The notes: a model not told the origin generated them from the letters alone. 64,000 nucleotides of DNA from Lobosporangium transversale (GCF_002105155.1 NW_019029006.1:310001-374000); one strand, 5' to 3'. Positions 19,466 to 31,120 are shown, numbered from the stretch's first letter. A program made the numbers and translations.

Positions 19466-20823
19466 ATGGTACATACACCGTCTCTTGGGATTTCAATCCG
19501 CAGTTCAAATCCATCATTCAATTTATCAAATCCATCGATCCATTGATCATTCCAACTATATGCGTCTTAATTCAGACATATTATCATGGAGACAATGACA
19601 GAACCGACTCCCTTACTGCTCATATGGGAATCGAATGTGCAGGATCCGCCATTATCGATCTGTCGTGACAAAATGAACGGAGAATTTCTTCTGAGAAACC
19701 AATACTCGCTCTTTCTGACATGAATATTGTTTGAGAGTTGAGCGATATTGTCATCAAAAAAAAAAAAAAAATGAAGGGCAGAAGAAAAAGTCATCGGATC
19801 TGAGTAAACCTCCATTACCTTCGAGTCGCATCACCAGATCTGCTGTTGATCTCATTTCTAGTAACTACTAGTTCACCTGCTTCCTAATGTCACGCTCCAA
19901 CACTTGAAAATTACAATTGATAATGCGACAATAGGAGTAGGCATCGACTATGACACTACCATCAAGGCAGTCTGTTCATGGAGGATGTAGTAAAGTCAGG
20001 AAAAAAGAACTTCATATTCATATTTTTCCTATCCTTCCTCTTCCCTTCTCCACTATGGACAAGCACCACCCACCATCTATTCCTTGTTTATTTCAGGAAA
20101 CGGATGGTTCGGAGGCGGCTAATTGAGTTGCGGTCTTAATAACTTCGTCTTATTTTGCACTCTCTATATCAATTAGTCCGCTGAAGACCAGACCCAGCAG
20201 AAGAACGTCATGCGCGAGTTGCGCCTTGAGAAGCTCGTTCTCAACATTTGTGTCGGAGAGTCCGGAGACAGACTTACCCGTGCCGCCAAGGTGTTGGAAC
20301 AGTTGACCGGTCAGACCCCAGTCTATTCCAAAGCCCGTTACACCGTCCGTACCTTCGGTATCCGTCGTAACGAAAAGATTGCTGTCCACGTCACTGTCCG
20401 TGGCCCCAAGGCTGAGGAGATCTTGGAGCGTGGTCTCAAGGTCAAGGAATACGAGCTCAAGAAGTCTAACTTCTCTGAGACCGGCAACTTTGGCTTTGGT
20501 ATCCAGGAGCATATCGACTTGGGTATCAAGTACGATCCCTCCATCGGTATTTACGGTATGGACTTCTTCGTCTGCATGAACCGTCCTGGTAACCGTATTA
20601 CTAAGCGTCGCCGCGCCGTTGCCAAGATTGGTCTTAAGCACCGTGTTACCAAGGATGAGACCATGAACTGGTTCAAGCAGCGTTTTGATGGGTAATTTAT
20701 TTTATTTTATTTTTTTTTTTTTTTGCAGCTGATTTGTATAGCGTTATTGTTTGTATTCTAATGTTTGCTATTTATATAAATATCTTGACGCTGCTATTTA
20801 GTATCCTCACCAACCGCAAGTAA
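19466..20823 (+). CDS. RPL11: 60S ribosomal protein uL5 (RPL11)
   Basis: Three exons, 19466-19468 (ATG alone), 20177-20691 and 20802-20823, give 179 aa against 178 in humans. uL5 binds 5S rRNA and sits at the central protuberance of the 60S subunit. The second exon begins [20 protein letters not shown] and contains [20 protein letters not shown] and [16 protein letters not shown]. The third exon restores the usual ending: FDG then ILTNRK, matching the family position. The ATG-only first exon uses a GTACAT donor after CCAACATG and fits the reading phase. The intron it opens is 708 nt, the second longest in the window. No snoRNA box pair was evident in it by eye. Confidence 0.93.
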
Positions 20824-22766
20824 ATGGTTGATTCAGGATAGTGGACTTGCAACTTGAATAAATGCTTGGAATCACCTTTCTTCACACATACTTGAATCCG
20901 AAAGACTCCGAATTATGTTTTTATTGGTACTTTCTATTTCCATGTTAATGCGTATATTACTTCTACAACAGTTGTCGCTACTTGCATACATATTTTATTT
21001 TATTTTATTTTGACCTTAATGAGTGGTTGGTCATGGTCTGTCTGGTAAAAAGGTGACATTATAAACTCACTTTATGGTCCAGTCGACAGAGAACTGTAGC
21101 ATCATCTTTATATCCATACACCAATTTATATCCGTGACCATGTACGGATGGAGAGAGCCTAGACGGTGTTGTCTATGTCGTCTGATTCCAAATACTATCC
21201 ACCAGTGTTGAAATACACTCTTACCACAGCCCACCAAATAAAGCAAATTGTCAGAGCTATTGATCGGGGTTTGTTCAGCGCTAAGTGGAGCTTCCTGGGC
21301 TGGGTAACTCAAGAAATAGCGCTTTGGGGCTAAGAAGTAAGGGTATATCTCGTTAGAAACAGATTGGCCTTTTTTGACAGGGCCTTAAATAGTAATGGAT
21401 TTGGGCCCTTTTACTCCGAGAACATCGAAGTTGGACGTCTTATATTTCTTGATTCCCAAGTTCGTCAACAGAGTCTGCTGATGAGATTTTGATGGAGAGC
21501 GCGTTTGATGTTGATTCCATCAACTAGAGAGAAAAGTTTCATTTCAATTGATTCATTGTAACCAGAAGGACACACCCGAATCTTGAGGAATTACCAGAAC
21601 AACAAGATAAATTTTACTGAATGTATGGCATGGTGTTTTATCTGTTTCCCAAATATTTGGTCGAAAGATGCATTGAAAGCTATTTGATCAAAGGAAGTTG
21701 ATCACAAAGCATTGTGACATTGGCGATGTTGGTGGCCTTGTACAAGCTGTACAATTATTTCAAAGATCTTCTTTTCAATGGCCTATAACTTGCTCGATTT
21801 CAAATAGAATATCCGTGCCAACATTGCCCATCGTAAGTTTATCATTGGTATTTGGGGTGGCATCGGTTCCGAGGCTTTAAGGAAAAATTCTAAAGTCGAT
21901 ATGGACTTCATACAATCTATGATTTTGACAATGTAACCGAGGGCGGCAGGGAGTTTGGATAATCTTATATCAACATCATTAGGATATATACCCTGTACTC
22001 AAGCTATAATGCAGCTTTATTGTTTATGAGTGATGACAGCGAAGACAATGACAATGCTCTAGCAAAGAGACCATTTTGCCTCTGTCCAACTCTTTGACGT
22101 TGAGGGCATTTAAGAGTGTACATAACATGTTTTCGAATGTTGGATCGGCTTAACTGCTTGAACGAGCTGGAAGTAGCAAGTTTTCCCTGGTGAATGCACA
22201 TAAACATGTGCAGATACTTATGATAGAAGCTCTATCTCTTACTCGTAGAAGGCAATGATGTTAGTAGTAATGAAAAGATGCTGCTGGTACCAACAGATCG
22301 CGTAGGACCAGAGTTTATTTTTGAGCTCGAATAAAAAAAAAAAACCAGTCTCTATTACTCAGAATTATGAACGAATTTCGGCCTCTTTTTCTCGAATAGA
22401 AAATAAAAGATCCCAAGAATAAGTCTGAATGTTAGGAGAGGTTAAGATACGATCTTTCTCTGAAACCAGTCCCATCCCCTCAAATAAAGATTTTTTTTTT
22501 TTCGTTTTGGATTCTCTAAAGCATATTCGTATGTTTTTTTTGGGCGACCTGCTTGCACAGTTTTTGTGCTTGCTTTAGGTCTGCCAATCGGGCAATTCAA
22601 CACTTCTCTTCACAAGACCGTTTTGGTCCATGTGAACGCGAACTTTCTAATTGCTCGAGATCGAAAAAACCTGATACTAATCGCTTGCTGAGCGCAATTT
22701 CAGTGCCTCAGTGAGTTTCATATGCCAGGCACAGTCCCTCGCTTTAATCATGTATTTCCTTAATCA
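20824..22766. other. 1.9 kb without recognisable gene
   Basis: Between RPL11 and the 3' end of the Pch2 gene. Open frames are short (no more than about 80 codons), lack family signatures and are interrupted, for example around 21070-21310 and 21700-21880. The base composition there is less homopolymeric than in other spacers, so this may be old degraded coding or mobile sequence. No terminal repeats or transposase motifs were seen. Confidence 0.45.
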
Positions 22767-24371
22767 TTAAATACCATTATGTATTGCGTCTAGTCTTAAT
22801 ACTGATGCCTTCTCATCCTTAATGGCAAGATACAATGCTTCCAGAAATGTCTCTAGTGAAACCGTGTCAGACTGCGTGGAAATTTAATAAAAAAGTAAAA
22901 AAAATAAAAAATAAAAAAGTTAGATAGTTAGTTAGGGCACTGCATTAGTCGAATGAGAAAACCTTCCTATCTTAATATCTCCTTACAAGACCTACCTGTA
23001 TGTATCCTGCGTGAGCAAGGAAAGGAAGTTTACGAATAGCGCGGCCACTCAACCCTTGTCCCACACTAGCGATTTCGTAGAGCGAATGGGCTATCCGTAG
23101 CCTCTGGCTCAAGTGGCTGTCCTGCATCTGTGAGCTTTCTTGGCGCTGAAAGGTCGCCCAACTCATCAACGATGTCTATGCAGTTGTTTTTGTAAGCATA
23201 TAATTTACCTCACTGACATTGATTGCTTATTGAGTCCATGAATCTTTTTTTTTTTTTTTTTTTTTTTTTTCCCTTACCTTGGGCTCTATGATACCTACAC
23301 GCTGCAATTCCTCGAGAGTCGAATTTAATATGCTGTAAATGACCGCTTGAGTAGGGGGACCAATGTACATTTTGATATCGGCTCGATCAATGAAGGCAAT
23401 ATCTAAGTGCATACAACGTAGAGCATAGTGGTCAAAACAGTTTTTTTTTTTTTTTTTTTTTTTTTTTGCATTACTGGCACGCAATCTACTACTTTAGCTT
23501 CGTCAAATATCAATGCTCCCCTATTACCAATGGCTTCGGTAATATTTGTAGTGGATAGAATTAGGACATTTTTCTGCTTTCTGAGGCGGTCAATTTGAGT
23601 GAGCAGAGCGTTCACAACCTAAGTTCGGTGAAAATATAATATAAGATAGAGATCCTAGTCAGTCTTTATAGGAGACGGTCGCCTATCCCCCAAAATGAAT
23701 AAACAATGCCCAATACCTATGCTGACTATCCTCCATACCCTTATTGAATCTGACGGCTCACTCCCGGATAGCGCAGCTTTTCGCGCAGCAGCTAAGCTTT
23801 CCACCTCATCTATTGAAGATTTGTGAAATATAATATATAGTGTTTCTCTTAGTCTGACGGTTACTGAAAGGGTAGCATTTGCGATCTGCTTTTTCTATCG
23901 TGGAAAACAGTGATAGCGACAGCAATAAACTTACCAATAAGCACACAAACAAAAGCACCATCATCTTCAACTAGTCGCCAGATTTGATTAAACATTCGCT
24001 GAACCATTTTACCACTTTCTGAAAACCATTTACTGAACAGACTATGGCTGTTGATTTCAATCAATTTGCCATACCGATATCTAACAGAATGTCGTTTTTA
24101 TTTATTTATTTAATTTTTTTTTTTTTTTTTCTTTTGTCAATGTCTATTAAACGCCATATATATATATGTATATAAAAAGATAAAAAAAAAAAAAAAAAAA
24201 AAAAATTGGATAGTTTGCATTGTTGGTTACCTTTGTTGGAGTCGGATTGATAACTTTTGAGCGAGACCTCGGCATAGAGATGTCTTTCCAGTACCAGGAG
24301 GCCCATAGAGCAGTACAACCCTAATAAAATAATAATAATAGTAAAATAGTAAATAACGATGGACGACCGAA

Positions 24372-24413
<42 letters not shown>

Positions 24414-24565
24414 AGAGAGAGAGATATCGTTAATATTTTGCCCCGCACCTGTTCCATGAAATGAGTTCAGGATTCACATTCTTGTCTGAAAACAGGAGCG
24501 TCGTCCGGATATAATCCAACAATTTGAGTTGAAGTTGATCTTCAAAAATCAAACTAGGTATCATG

Positions 24566-24598
<33 letters not shown>

Positions 24599-25321
24599 AG
24601 ATATTCCATTTTCTTTTAGAAAAATGAGTGAAAAGTAATTAATTCATACTCCTTGCACTTACCTGTCCCAAACGCCATCAAACTCTTCGCAAGGAAGATC
24701 CCAATGTTGTGCCGTTACTACAGTTTCGCCCGACTCGACACCACCATCGTTCATATTATCATACTCCTCTTCCATGGCTCCATGACTTTGCATTTGGTAG
24801 ACATGAATTTGTAAATTTACTTCCTTCACCACATAAGTCTGATCCTCAGGTTGTTCAACATCATTCAGATTTTGACTGGTTGTAGGGCTAGCGTCTTTTC
24901 CTTCTTGTTCATTCCCTGGTGTTATTCTGGAACCGATCTGTGGCATGTGGGTTGGGGATTGTACCCTTGATCCATATCTAAATCCAGTACACTCTCCGAT
25001 CCAGATTCGTTCCACAAATGTACGAATATACTCGACTTCACTGTCGTGGATATCGCTGATCTCCTCAAAACATGTCAGTGTATTTTTGGTGGTGATCAAG
25101 AAATGCCTGATACACTCACGCATGATGTGATATGGCACCGAACATGATGGGGTTAACCTCACCTCAACTATTAATGGCTCGAAAAAGGAGCAGTGTAGTG
25201 AGTAGAAGAAAAAATAAAATAAAATAAAAAAAAGAGCATTTCAAATCTTTGTCGCTGATATATTTTTATATTTACCATGGAGAATAGGCTTGATTTCATG
25301 CGACATCAGAGGCAATGCCAT
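22767..25321 (-). CDS. PCH2: Pch2/TRIP13 AAA+ ATPase
   Basis: Ten exons on the minus strand (25276-25321, 24663-25167, 24449-24553, 24231-24320, 23935-24080, 23739-23809, 23528-23618, 23278-23402, 22996-23175, 22767-22871) join to 487 aa. Pch2/TRIP13 remodels HORMA-domain proteins such as Hop1 and Mad2 in meiotic and spindle checkpoints. An N-terminal adaptor-binding domain (ILHVEVRLTP) is followed by a linker longer than in the human protein (432 aa). Walker [14 protein letters not shown] is at about 222-234, Walker B CVLIDEVESL at about 293, and the family strings [32 protein letters not shown] and [20 protein letters not shown] are all present. Several introns contain runs of more than 20 A or T. 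Each phase was checked, and the C-terminus [15 protein letters not shown] matches the family end. Meiotic gene; expression not inferable. Confidence 0.93.
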
Positions 25322-25511
25322 GTTTGACATTAAATGGATGATGAATGAATCATCTTGACAACTGTCAAATTGATTATGGATAAATTCACCAGATTGAGAG
25401 AGTCACGATTCAATGGATGCCTTTTTTGTAGGTGTTACAGTGTTTTAATGAAATATATACTACTCTAATGGTTGGCTTTGATCGTTAATTGTTTTTTTTT
25501 TTTTTTTTTTT
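25322..25511. other. Short spacer between SDR-SCP2 and PCH2
   Basis: Only 190 bp separate the PCH2 start from the downstream SDR-SCP2 stop, so the PCH2 promoter must be compact or overlap the neighbour's 3' region. A T22 run (25492-25513) overlaps the neighbour's stop codon. Confidence 0.5.
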
Positions 25512-27076
25512 TTACAGCTTAGACTTGTTAGCCTTGAGGATGTCACCGAGCTTGGTGGCGAGCATGACCTGGCCCTTGACCTTGATCTGTCCAGACATGA
25601 ATAACTTCTGAGCATTGGCCTTGCCGGAGGCGAGGTCAACAAAGACATCGTCCTTTGTGGTAATCACAACATCAGCCTTTCCCTTTGCGGGGCCAGGACC
25701 AACAGATCCCTCACCATTCTTGAGATCGACATGGTAGGTCGCAGTCTTACCGGCTTCGTTAGTAAGCTCGAACTGGAAGACAGCCTTAACCTTTTTGACC
25801 TGAGCCTGGCGCTCAGCTGAAGACATGGCGTCAATTCCACTCTTGATCTGCTCAAAGGCAGCAGCCGACTTGAACTCGCTATCAGGGATAGGAGCGCCAG
25901 CGCCAGCGCCAGCAGGAGTGCTGGCGACAACATCAACGCCAGGCTGAGGCTCGCCCTCAGAGACATTCTCAAAGTTAGCCATGATGCTCTCCATCGATTC
26001 CTGAGTCGAATCTGGGTGGGTAGCACGTCCATCCTCAAAGTCGATGATCTTGGCCCACTTCTCTTTGATATGCTCAGGCAAAAGAGGTTTGTTGATGGGG
26101 AAGCCGTGACCTCCAGTGCGCTCCCAGCGGAGCTTGCCAATGAAACCAGCTCCGACCTCGAAGAGAGATCCATTCTCCTTGGTATCCTCGTGACAGAGAT
26201 AAGCGACCAATGGAGTGACCATCTCAGGCTTCAAGGAAGCGAGCATATCAGGAGGAAGAACTGTCTCAGTCATACGTGATGCTGCAATGGGTGCAATTAC
26301 GTTGCAGTGAATGTTGTCCTTCTTTCCCTCAAGGGCCAAGGTTCTGGTGAAACCGACGAGGGCCAACTTGGCAGCAGAGTAGTTGGCTTGACCTATAGTT
26401 TCACATGCACATGATCGAGGAAACAAAGAACAAAGGTCAGTGAAATGTTTTAGAGATCACAGTCTCATGATGATGTTGCCTCATATTGACTCCTTCCTCT
26501 TACCGAAGTTTCCGTAGATACCGGCAGCGGAAGCTGATACATAGAATCAGTATAAATTCGAACGTAAAGTTAGATTCTGGGACTTCATCAATAGAAAAAA
26601 GCACAAAGTTGATCAAAAGATGACATACTGGTGTTAATAACACGTCCAAACTTCTGCTTTCTGAAGATAGGCCATGCGGCCTTGGTGACCTTGTAAGCAC
26701 CATCGACGTGGACCCGGAAGATAGCATCCCATTGCTGGTCGGTCATGCGAGCGAATGAGACATCCTTGAGGATACCAGCGTTGTTGATGACGATGTCCAC
26801 ACGACCGAAGGCCTTCATGGCAGTCTCTATGATCTTGTCGCCATCCAAGACAGAATCGTAATTTGGAACGGCCTTGCCTCCAGCAGCACGGATCTCCTCC
26901 ACAACAACATCGGCAGCACGAGACGAGGCACCCTCGCCAGTGTGGGAGCCACCGAGATCGTTAACAACAACGGAAGCACCACGGGAGCCAAAGAAGAGGG
27001 CGTGGGAGCGACCGAGTCCACCACCAGCGCCAGTGACGATCACAACGCGTCCGTCGAAACGAAGAGTATCAGCCAT
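25512..27076 (-). CDS. Peroxisomal SDR-SCP2 3-hydroxyacyl-CoA dehydrogenase
   Basis: Three exons (26629-27076, 26504-26533, 25512-26392) encode 452 aa. Residues 1 to about 300 are a short-chain dehydrogenase of the multifunctional enzyme type 2 kind: cofactor motif [13 protein letters not shown] at 15-27, NNAG, and a catalytic Ser151/Tyr164/Lys168 set in [18 protein letters not shown], a tiny second exon supplying the Ser. Residues about 345-450 are an SCP2 sterol carrier domain ([19 protein letters not shown]). The chain ends in SKL, a type 1 peroxisomal signal. The role is most likely the (R)-3-hydroxyacyl-CoA dehydrogenase step of beta-oxidation. The MaoC-type hydratase domain that FOX2 and HSD17B4 carry between or after the SDR parts is absent, so this is a reduced layout. 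Firm for domains; substrate is inferred. Confidence 0.93.
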
Positions 27077-28387
27077 TTGAGGTATTTGTGCTTTGAGTGT
27101 TACAGAGAGGAAGAAGAAATGAAGAAGATAAAAAAAGAAAAAGAAAGAAAAAAAAAGAAAAAAAAAGAAATTAAGAAAACTGAGATGAATGTAAAGAAGT
27201 GTGAAAAAAAAATACGTTCGCTTTATGATGGCTCGCTTCCCAATCAATTGAGTTGATGCATATTCCCCGTGGGGGAAGAAGAGACGTAATTTTATCACAT
27301 GCAAGGTGCATAAACATAAAGTCACTTCGAGCTGCCCACGAGGGACTCATCTCAAAGTCTAACCGAAATTATTTATAAACAAAAAGGAAAAGATGAACAC
27401 AAATAGCTTCAAATAGAAGATATTCAGCTCTTGAAGATGAATGAATGCCTTTCCTCAAGTGCGATCCTCAGCGTTAAATAAAGTATCCCTCTCTCTAGCT
27501 GTGTGTTCGATCTGACATACTTACTATATGATCGTTTCTCCGTAGCGCCATCTTCTCCGAGTAAAGGGATCTTCCTCACATGAGAGTGTAATAAAAGCGT
27601 CCAAAAAGCAAATTCTCTGATCAAAAAGGCACATTTACTGTTAAGATGATAGACAAGTCATAAATGGGGTGTACGGATGTGTTTTCTTTGGACATCGAGC
27701 GCTTGTACGGAAGTTCACGACTCACATGGTGGTAATGATCATGATAAAACATCAGATACTCAAAAAAACCCCATCACGGCCACTTATCCATGACATTGAG
27801 GTCCGAGACACTTTGTCCATAGAGTGCAGAAATAAACCCCATGTCCCTGAGGCACTTTGTTATCAAAAGAAAAGAAAAGAAAAGAAAAGAAAAGAAAAGA
27901 AAAAAGAACCTATCCACCTATCCATGGCATCCACGCCTTCAATTTATATCCCGCTAAATACCATCCAGGCTTTGTCCATACATTCGATCAGCTCGGACGA
28001 CCGACTCAAAACCAATGTGTCAGGAACCGAAAATGATCCTATTAGCCATTTTGCATTTGATGCCACAGATTCCGTCTTTCAAGGCAGCGGCTGTCCGAGA
28101 GATCACTGGACAGCCCAGTAACTGGAATATTAACACTCGGGAAAACAACATGCTTCAACCTCTAGCAAGGACAGCCAGAGCACCCAGTGAAACCTTCTTG
28201 AATGCACCGTACTTTGTCTGCAGAACAACCCACATCCTTTTGGGACAATCTTCCCATCCAATCTTTGTGGTGGAAACCGAGGATGCTTCACAATGTGATA
28301 TAAGAGCTCCTTAACCAGTATTTAATGACATTACGAGCGATCATTAAAAGGACGATCGTTTGATCATTGTCATTCATTCACGCCTGC
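27077..28387. other. 1.3-kb spacer with (AAAAG)n
   Basis: Upstream flank of the SDR-SCP2 gene. It holds a pyrimidine-rich leader on that gene's strand (27110-27175) and an (AAAAG)n microsatellite at 27865-27906. Two short open frames (about 27927-28121 and 28015-28314) have no family signature and are not called. Confidence 0.5.
27865..27906. repeat. (AAAAG)n microsatellite
   Basis: About eight tandem AAAAG units, the last one imperfect. A simple repeat in a spacer. Confidence 0.9.
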
Positions 28388-28561
28388 ATGTCCTTTTCAT
28401 ATCCAAAAGAGATAAAGATGGAGCTATGCAACAATCCAGCTGATAATGAAGATGACCTAGAAATCAAGTGCCCACGATGCGATGAATCCTTCCCCGATGA
28501 TCATTCTTTCATGTCGCACCATCAGAAATACCGCACGCGCAGGATATACAGGCCGGGTTAG
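28388..28561 (+). CDS. Short C2H2-like zinc finger fragment
   Basis: An ATG at 28388 opens 57 codons containing one C2H2-like finger, KCPRCDESFPDDHSFMSHH, with the Cys pair, the Phe and the first His in the usual places. The second His is immediate rather than 3-5 residues away, so the finger is atypical. The frame ends soon after (IYRPG). It could be a terminal exon of a lost gene, a relic, or chance. No splice acceptor was convincingly linked to it. Confidence 0.25.
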   Translation: MSFSYPKEIKMELCNNPADNEDDLEIKCPRCDESFPDDHSFMSHHQKYRTRRIYRPG

Positions 28562-29181
28562 GCTCTTTGCTCATGCCAAGGAATCTCTATGGCATATTGC
28601 ACAGTTCAATACGAAGAAAATGTTTTCTTGATTCTCGATGAACTACAAATTTATCTTCTATAACCCTCTATAACCCTAGTTGTTTTTTCCTACTTCTGTT
28701 CCTTTTTTTATATATTTATTTATTTTTTGCTATTGAATTTTAACACAGCTTTGACCGAAGCCACAAGGAGTCACAGTCCTTAACGGTGCTATATGCGTCG
28801 AAAAGATATCATTGCAAATATAAACGAAAATCTTGATGTCTAGGCTGCCTTTGTCGCCCGTAGACTAGCACGAAGTATCAAACAAGGATAGGGCCCAGTT
28901 ACTTAAAAATGAAATCAAAGTCGTATTTATTTATTTATTTTTAATAGGAGTAATGAGTGTGGGTGAGTTGCCCCTTTATTTTATTTTATTTTATTTTTTA
29001 ATGAATAGATATTATATATATAATATTACAATGCAGGAGTGGGTATGAGACTAAGTACAATGTATGGTAGAAGGAAGTGATTAGGTTGTATAAAAATATT
29101 AGATTTTTTTTTTTTTTTTTTTTTAGAGGTTCATGTACCGTCCAAGAAATTGTGAACTAGGCTGGCGAAGCTAGGATTGGA
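28562..29181. other. AT-rich spacer downstream of the repeat-peptide gene
   Basis: Contains TTTAT- and TTTTA-type short repeats around 28925-28995 and a T run at about 29105-29124, which is an A run on the coding strand of the small secreted gene, 60-80 nt after its stop. No gene seen. Confidence 0.5.
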
Positions 29182-29493
29182 TTAGGCTTCTTGGTCGAGA
29201 TTCATGACAGGACGGTAAATGTGGTTGGCAAAATTAGCTTCTTGATCGTCTTTGACTTTAGCGATGTCCTCCTCCAAGTTCACAACTGTGAGGTGACGAC
29301 CGATTCCCCAACTGGCTTCTGGCTCTTTGTCCATGACTGAGAGATGACGATCGCTGCCAGCAAACTGAGCCTCTGGCTCCAACTTCATAGCAGGAAGGTT
29401 GCGACCGAAACCATATGCTTCATGTGTGATAGGTAGTGCCTGGACAGCGGTGATGATGAGGACAAGTCCGGCGAGATATGTTTGAGCCTTCAT
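29182..29493 (-). CDS. Small secreted protein with Glu-Ala-led peptide repeats
   Basis: A single exon of 103 aa starts with ATG at 29491-29493. Residues 1 to about 20 are a clear signal peptide (MKAQTYLAGLVLIITAVQAL). After that come four diverged units, each beginning with Glu-Ala: EAYGFGRNLPAMKLEP (25-40), EAQFAGSDRHLSVMDKEP (41-58), EASWGIGRHLTVVNLEED (59-76) and EANFANHIYRPVMNL (85-99), and the chain ends in a further EA. Shared features are an aromatic two or three residues after EA, a Gly/Asn, an Arg, and a hydrophobic x-V/A-M/V core. There is no cysteine and no Lys-Arg Kex2 site. The layout resembles a precursor of short secreted peptides, but this is inference and no family is recognised. 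A TATAAATA box lies about 160 nt upstream. Confidence 0.8.
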   Translation of the reverse strand: MKAQTYLAGLVLIITAVQALPITHEAYGFGRNLPAMKLEPEAQFAGSDRHLSVMDKEPEASWGIGRHLTVVNLEEDIAKVKDDQEANFANHIYRPVMNLDQEA

Positions 29494-29647
29494 TAATATT
29501 ATTAGTATTATTGGTTTGTGTTGGAGGGATACGAAAGATGACTTTTGAAGTTGAGGGGACCCAGGAATAGGAGAGGAGCGAAGGGTAGGAGGGTTCGAGG
29601 GCTTTGAGATGTGCGAGTAATTCTCTTCTTTAATGGGTGATCACCGA

Positions 29648-29660
29648 GGTATTTATATTT
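29648..29660 (-). promoter_or_regulatory. TATA box of the small secreted gene
   Basis: On the minus strand the sequence reads ATATAAATACC, about 155-165 nt upstream of the ATG at 29493. The position suits a TATA-driven, strongly regulated promoter. Confidence 0.45.
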
Positions 29661-31120
29661 GTCCTACAAGGGAAGAGGCATTCGAAAAAGCCGCGGATGA
29701 CCTGAACCTTTGATAATCAGTCAGATAGCTCGTTCAGCTCATAGAACTTCGTGCCTGAAGCTTGCTCTTGCCATCGTGTCGTGTGTTACCCTTCGGGGGG
29801 TACACAAGGATACAATGGATCGAGATGTCTCGCATCGTCGGTTTCGGTTTCTGATAAACATGTCAATGCCTTTGCATGGTGTAGTGGCGATACGTGAGTT
29901 ATATCGCTATTTATCAATTAATTTTTTTTTCCGCCAATACCGGAGAATATCCAATGTTTCCCTTGAGCCTCCTTACGGTGTCACATTCTCTCTTTTGCGG
30001 GGCACGGTTCCCTTGAATTGTGCTATTCCAATACAAAGATGATAGTGAGAGTAAAACCTAAAATTGATCTGAGCGCGGACACTTTACATTTAGACCAACG
30101 TCCTTATCCTTTGATGCCAACTACCTGTCCATTTCAACCAATAGCAATCATCTACAGGCACCAAACCGCATGCTGCAGGTCTCCCAATGATCATTCGATT
30201 TTTCTTTATCTAAAATATTAGAAATAATTGATTACTTTTGTACGCCTGTATTGTCTTTGATGGTGTACAGAGTTACGACATCCAATCTTTTCTAGGGAGG
30301 AGGAAAAAGTAGAATAGAAACAAGCTTATTCAGAATAATAAAAGAATGAGACACTAATTAGGGCTTTTCGATTCAAAGAGGGAAAAAAAAAAAATAAGAA
30401 AAATAAAGCCATTGGATTACTTGTGAATAAAACATTCAATTAACCCTGATGGAACCACGTTTTTTTTTTTTTTTTTTTGTAAGGATGTCTCATATCTTTG
30501 TCATCATTGAGAGAAAAGTGACCAACTTTCTGAATTTTTCAGATCTCGAACATTTCCGATCTATGTGTATGATATTCAAAATGTGTAACTTGTTGCGCGT
30601 ATTGTTTTTTTTTTTTTTTTTTTTTTTTTTGGCTTTCTCTTATCAATTATACATCTCTTTTAGTCATCGATCCGTATTCAGGATAATGTTAATAACAAAG
30701 CGGATGTAATAGATCATATTGTTTGATATCTACAAGTCCATTTTTTTTATTGTTTTTTTTTTCTTTTTTTTTTTTCCTCTTTTTTCAGAAGTGAGAGAAG
30801 GCAAACGCCTCAAATATATTAATGTTCTCTCATTCATGCCCAATCCTTTTTTTTTTTTTTTTTTTTTTTAATGTGTCTGATATTAAGACATACAAGATAA
30901 AAGAGATTAAAAAAATATTTTTTTAAGAAAAAAAAAAAAAAAAAAAGAAAAAGAAAAAAAGAAAAGAAAAAAGGAAAATAAAAAGAAAAAAAAAAAAAAA
31001 AAAGAGTGAATATGTTACGATGCGAGCGACAAAATAGTATGAGCTGAAAAATTAGGTGGAAAGAAAGAAAGAAAGAGTACAGGAACAGTTAGTATAAATT
31101 TTTTAAAAAAGTCTTTCTAT
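29661..31120. other. 1.5-kb homopolymer-rich spacer
   Basis: From about 30360 onward it is dominated by T and A runs (for example near 30460, 30604, 30760, 30848, 30930 and 30985). Before that there is unique sequence with no open frame over about 110 codons and no recognised motif. Confidence 0.5.

Noticed and set aside
23403-23527. Read-through of the Pch2 intron after ITEAIG
   Set aside because: The frame is open, but family alignment requires a splice from G(GTAATA) to DIAFIDRAD; the intervening residues match nothing.
27669-28314. Two overlapping plus-strand open frames
   Set aside because: No domains, no splice support, and partly translated (AAAAG)n repeat.
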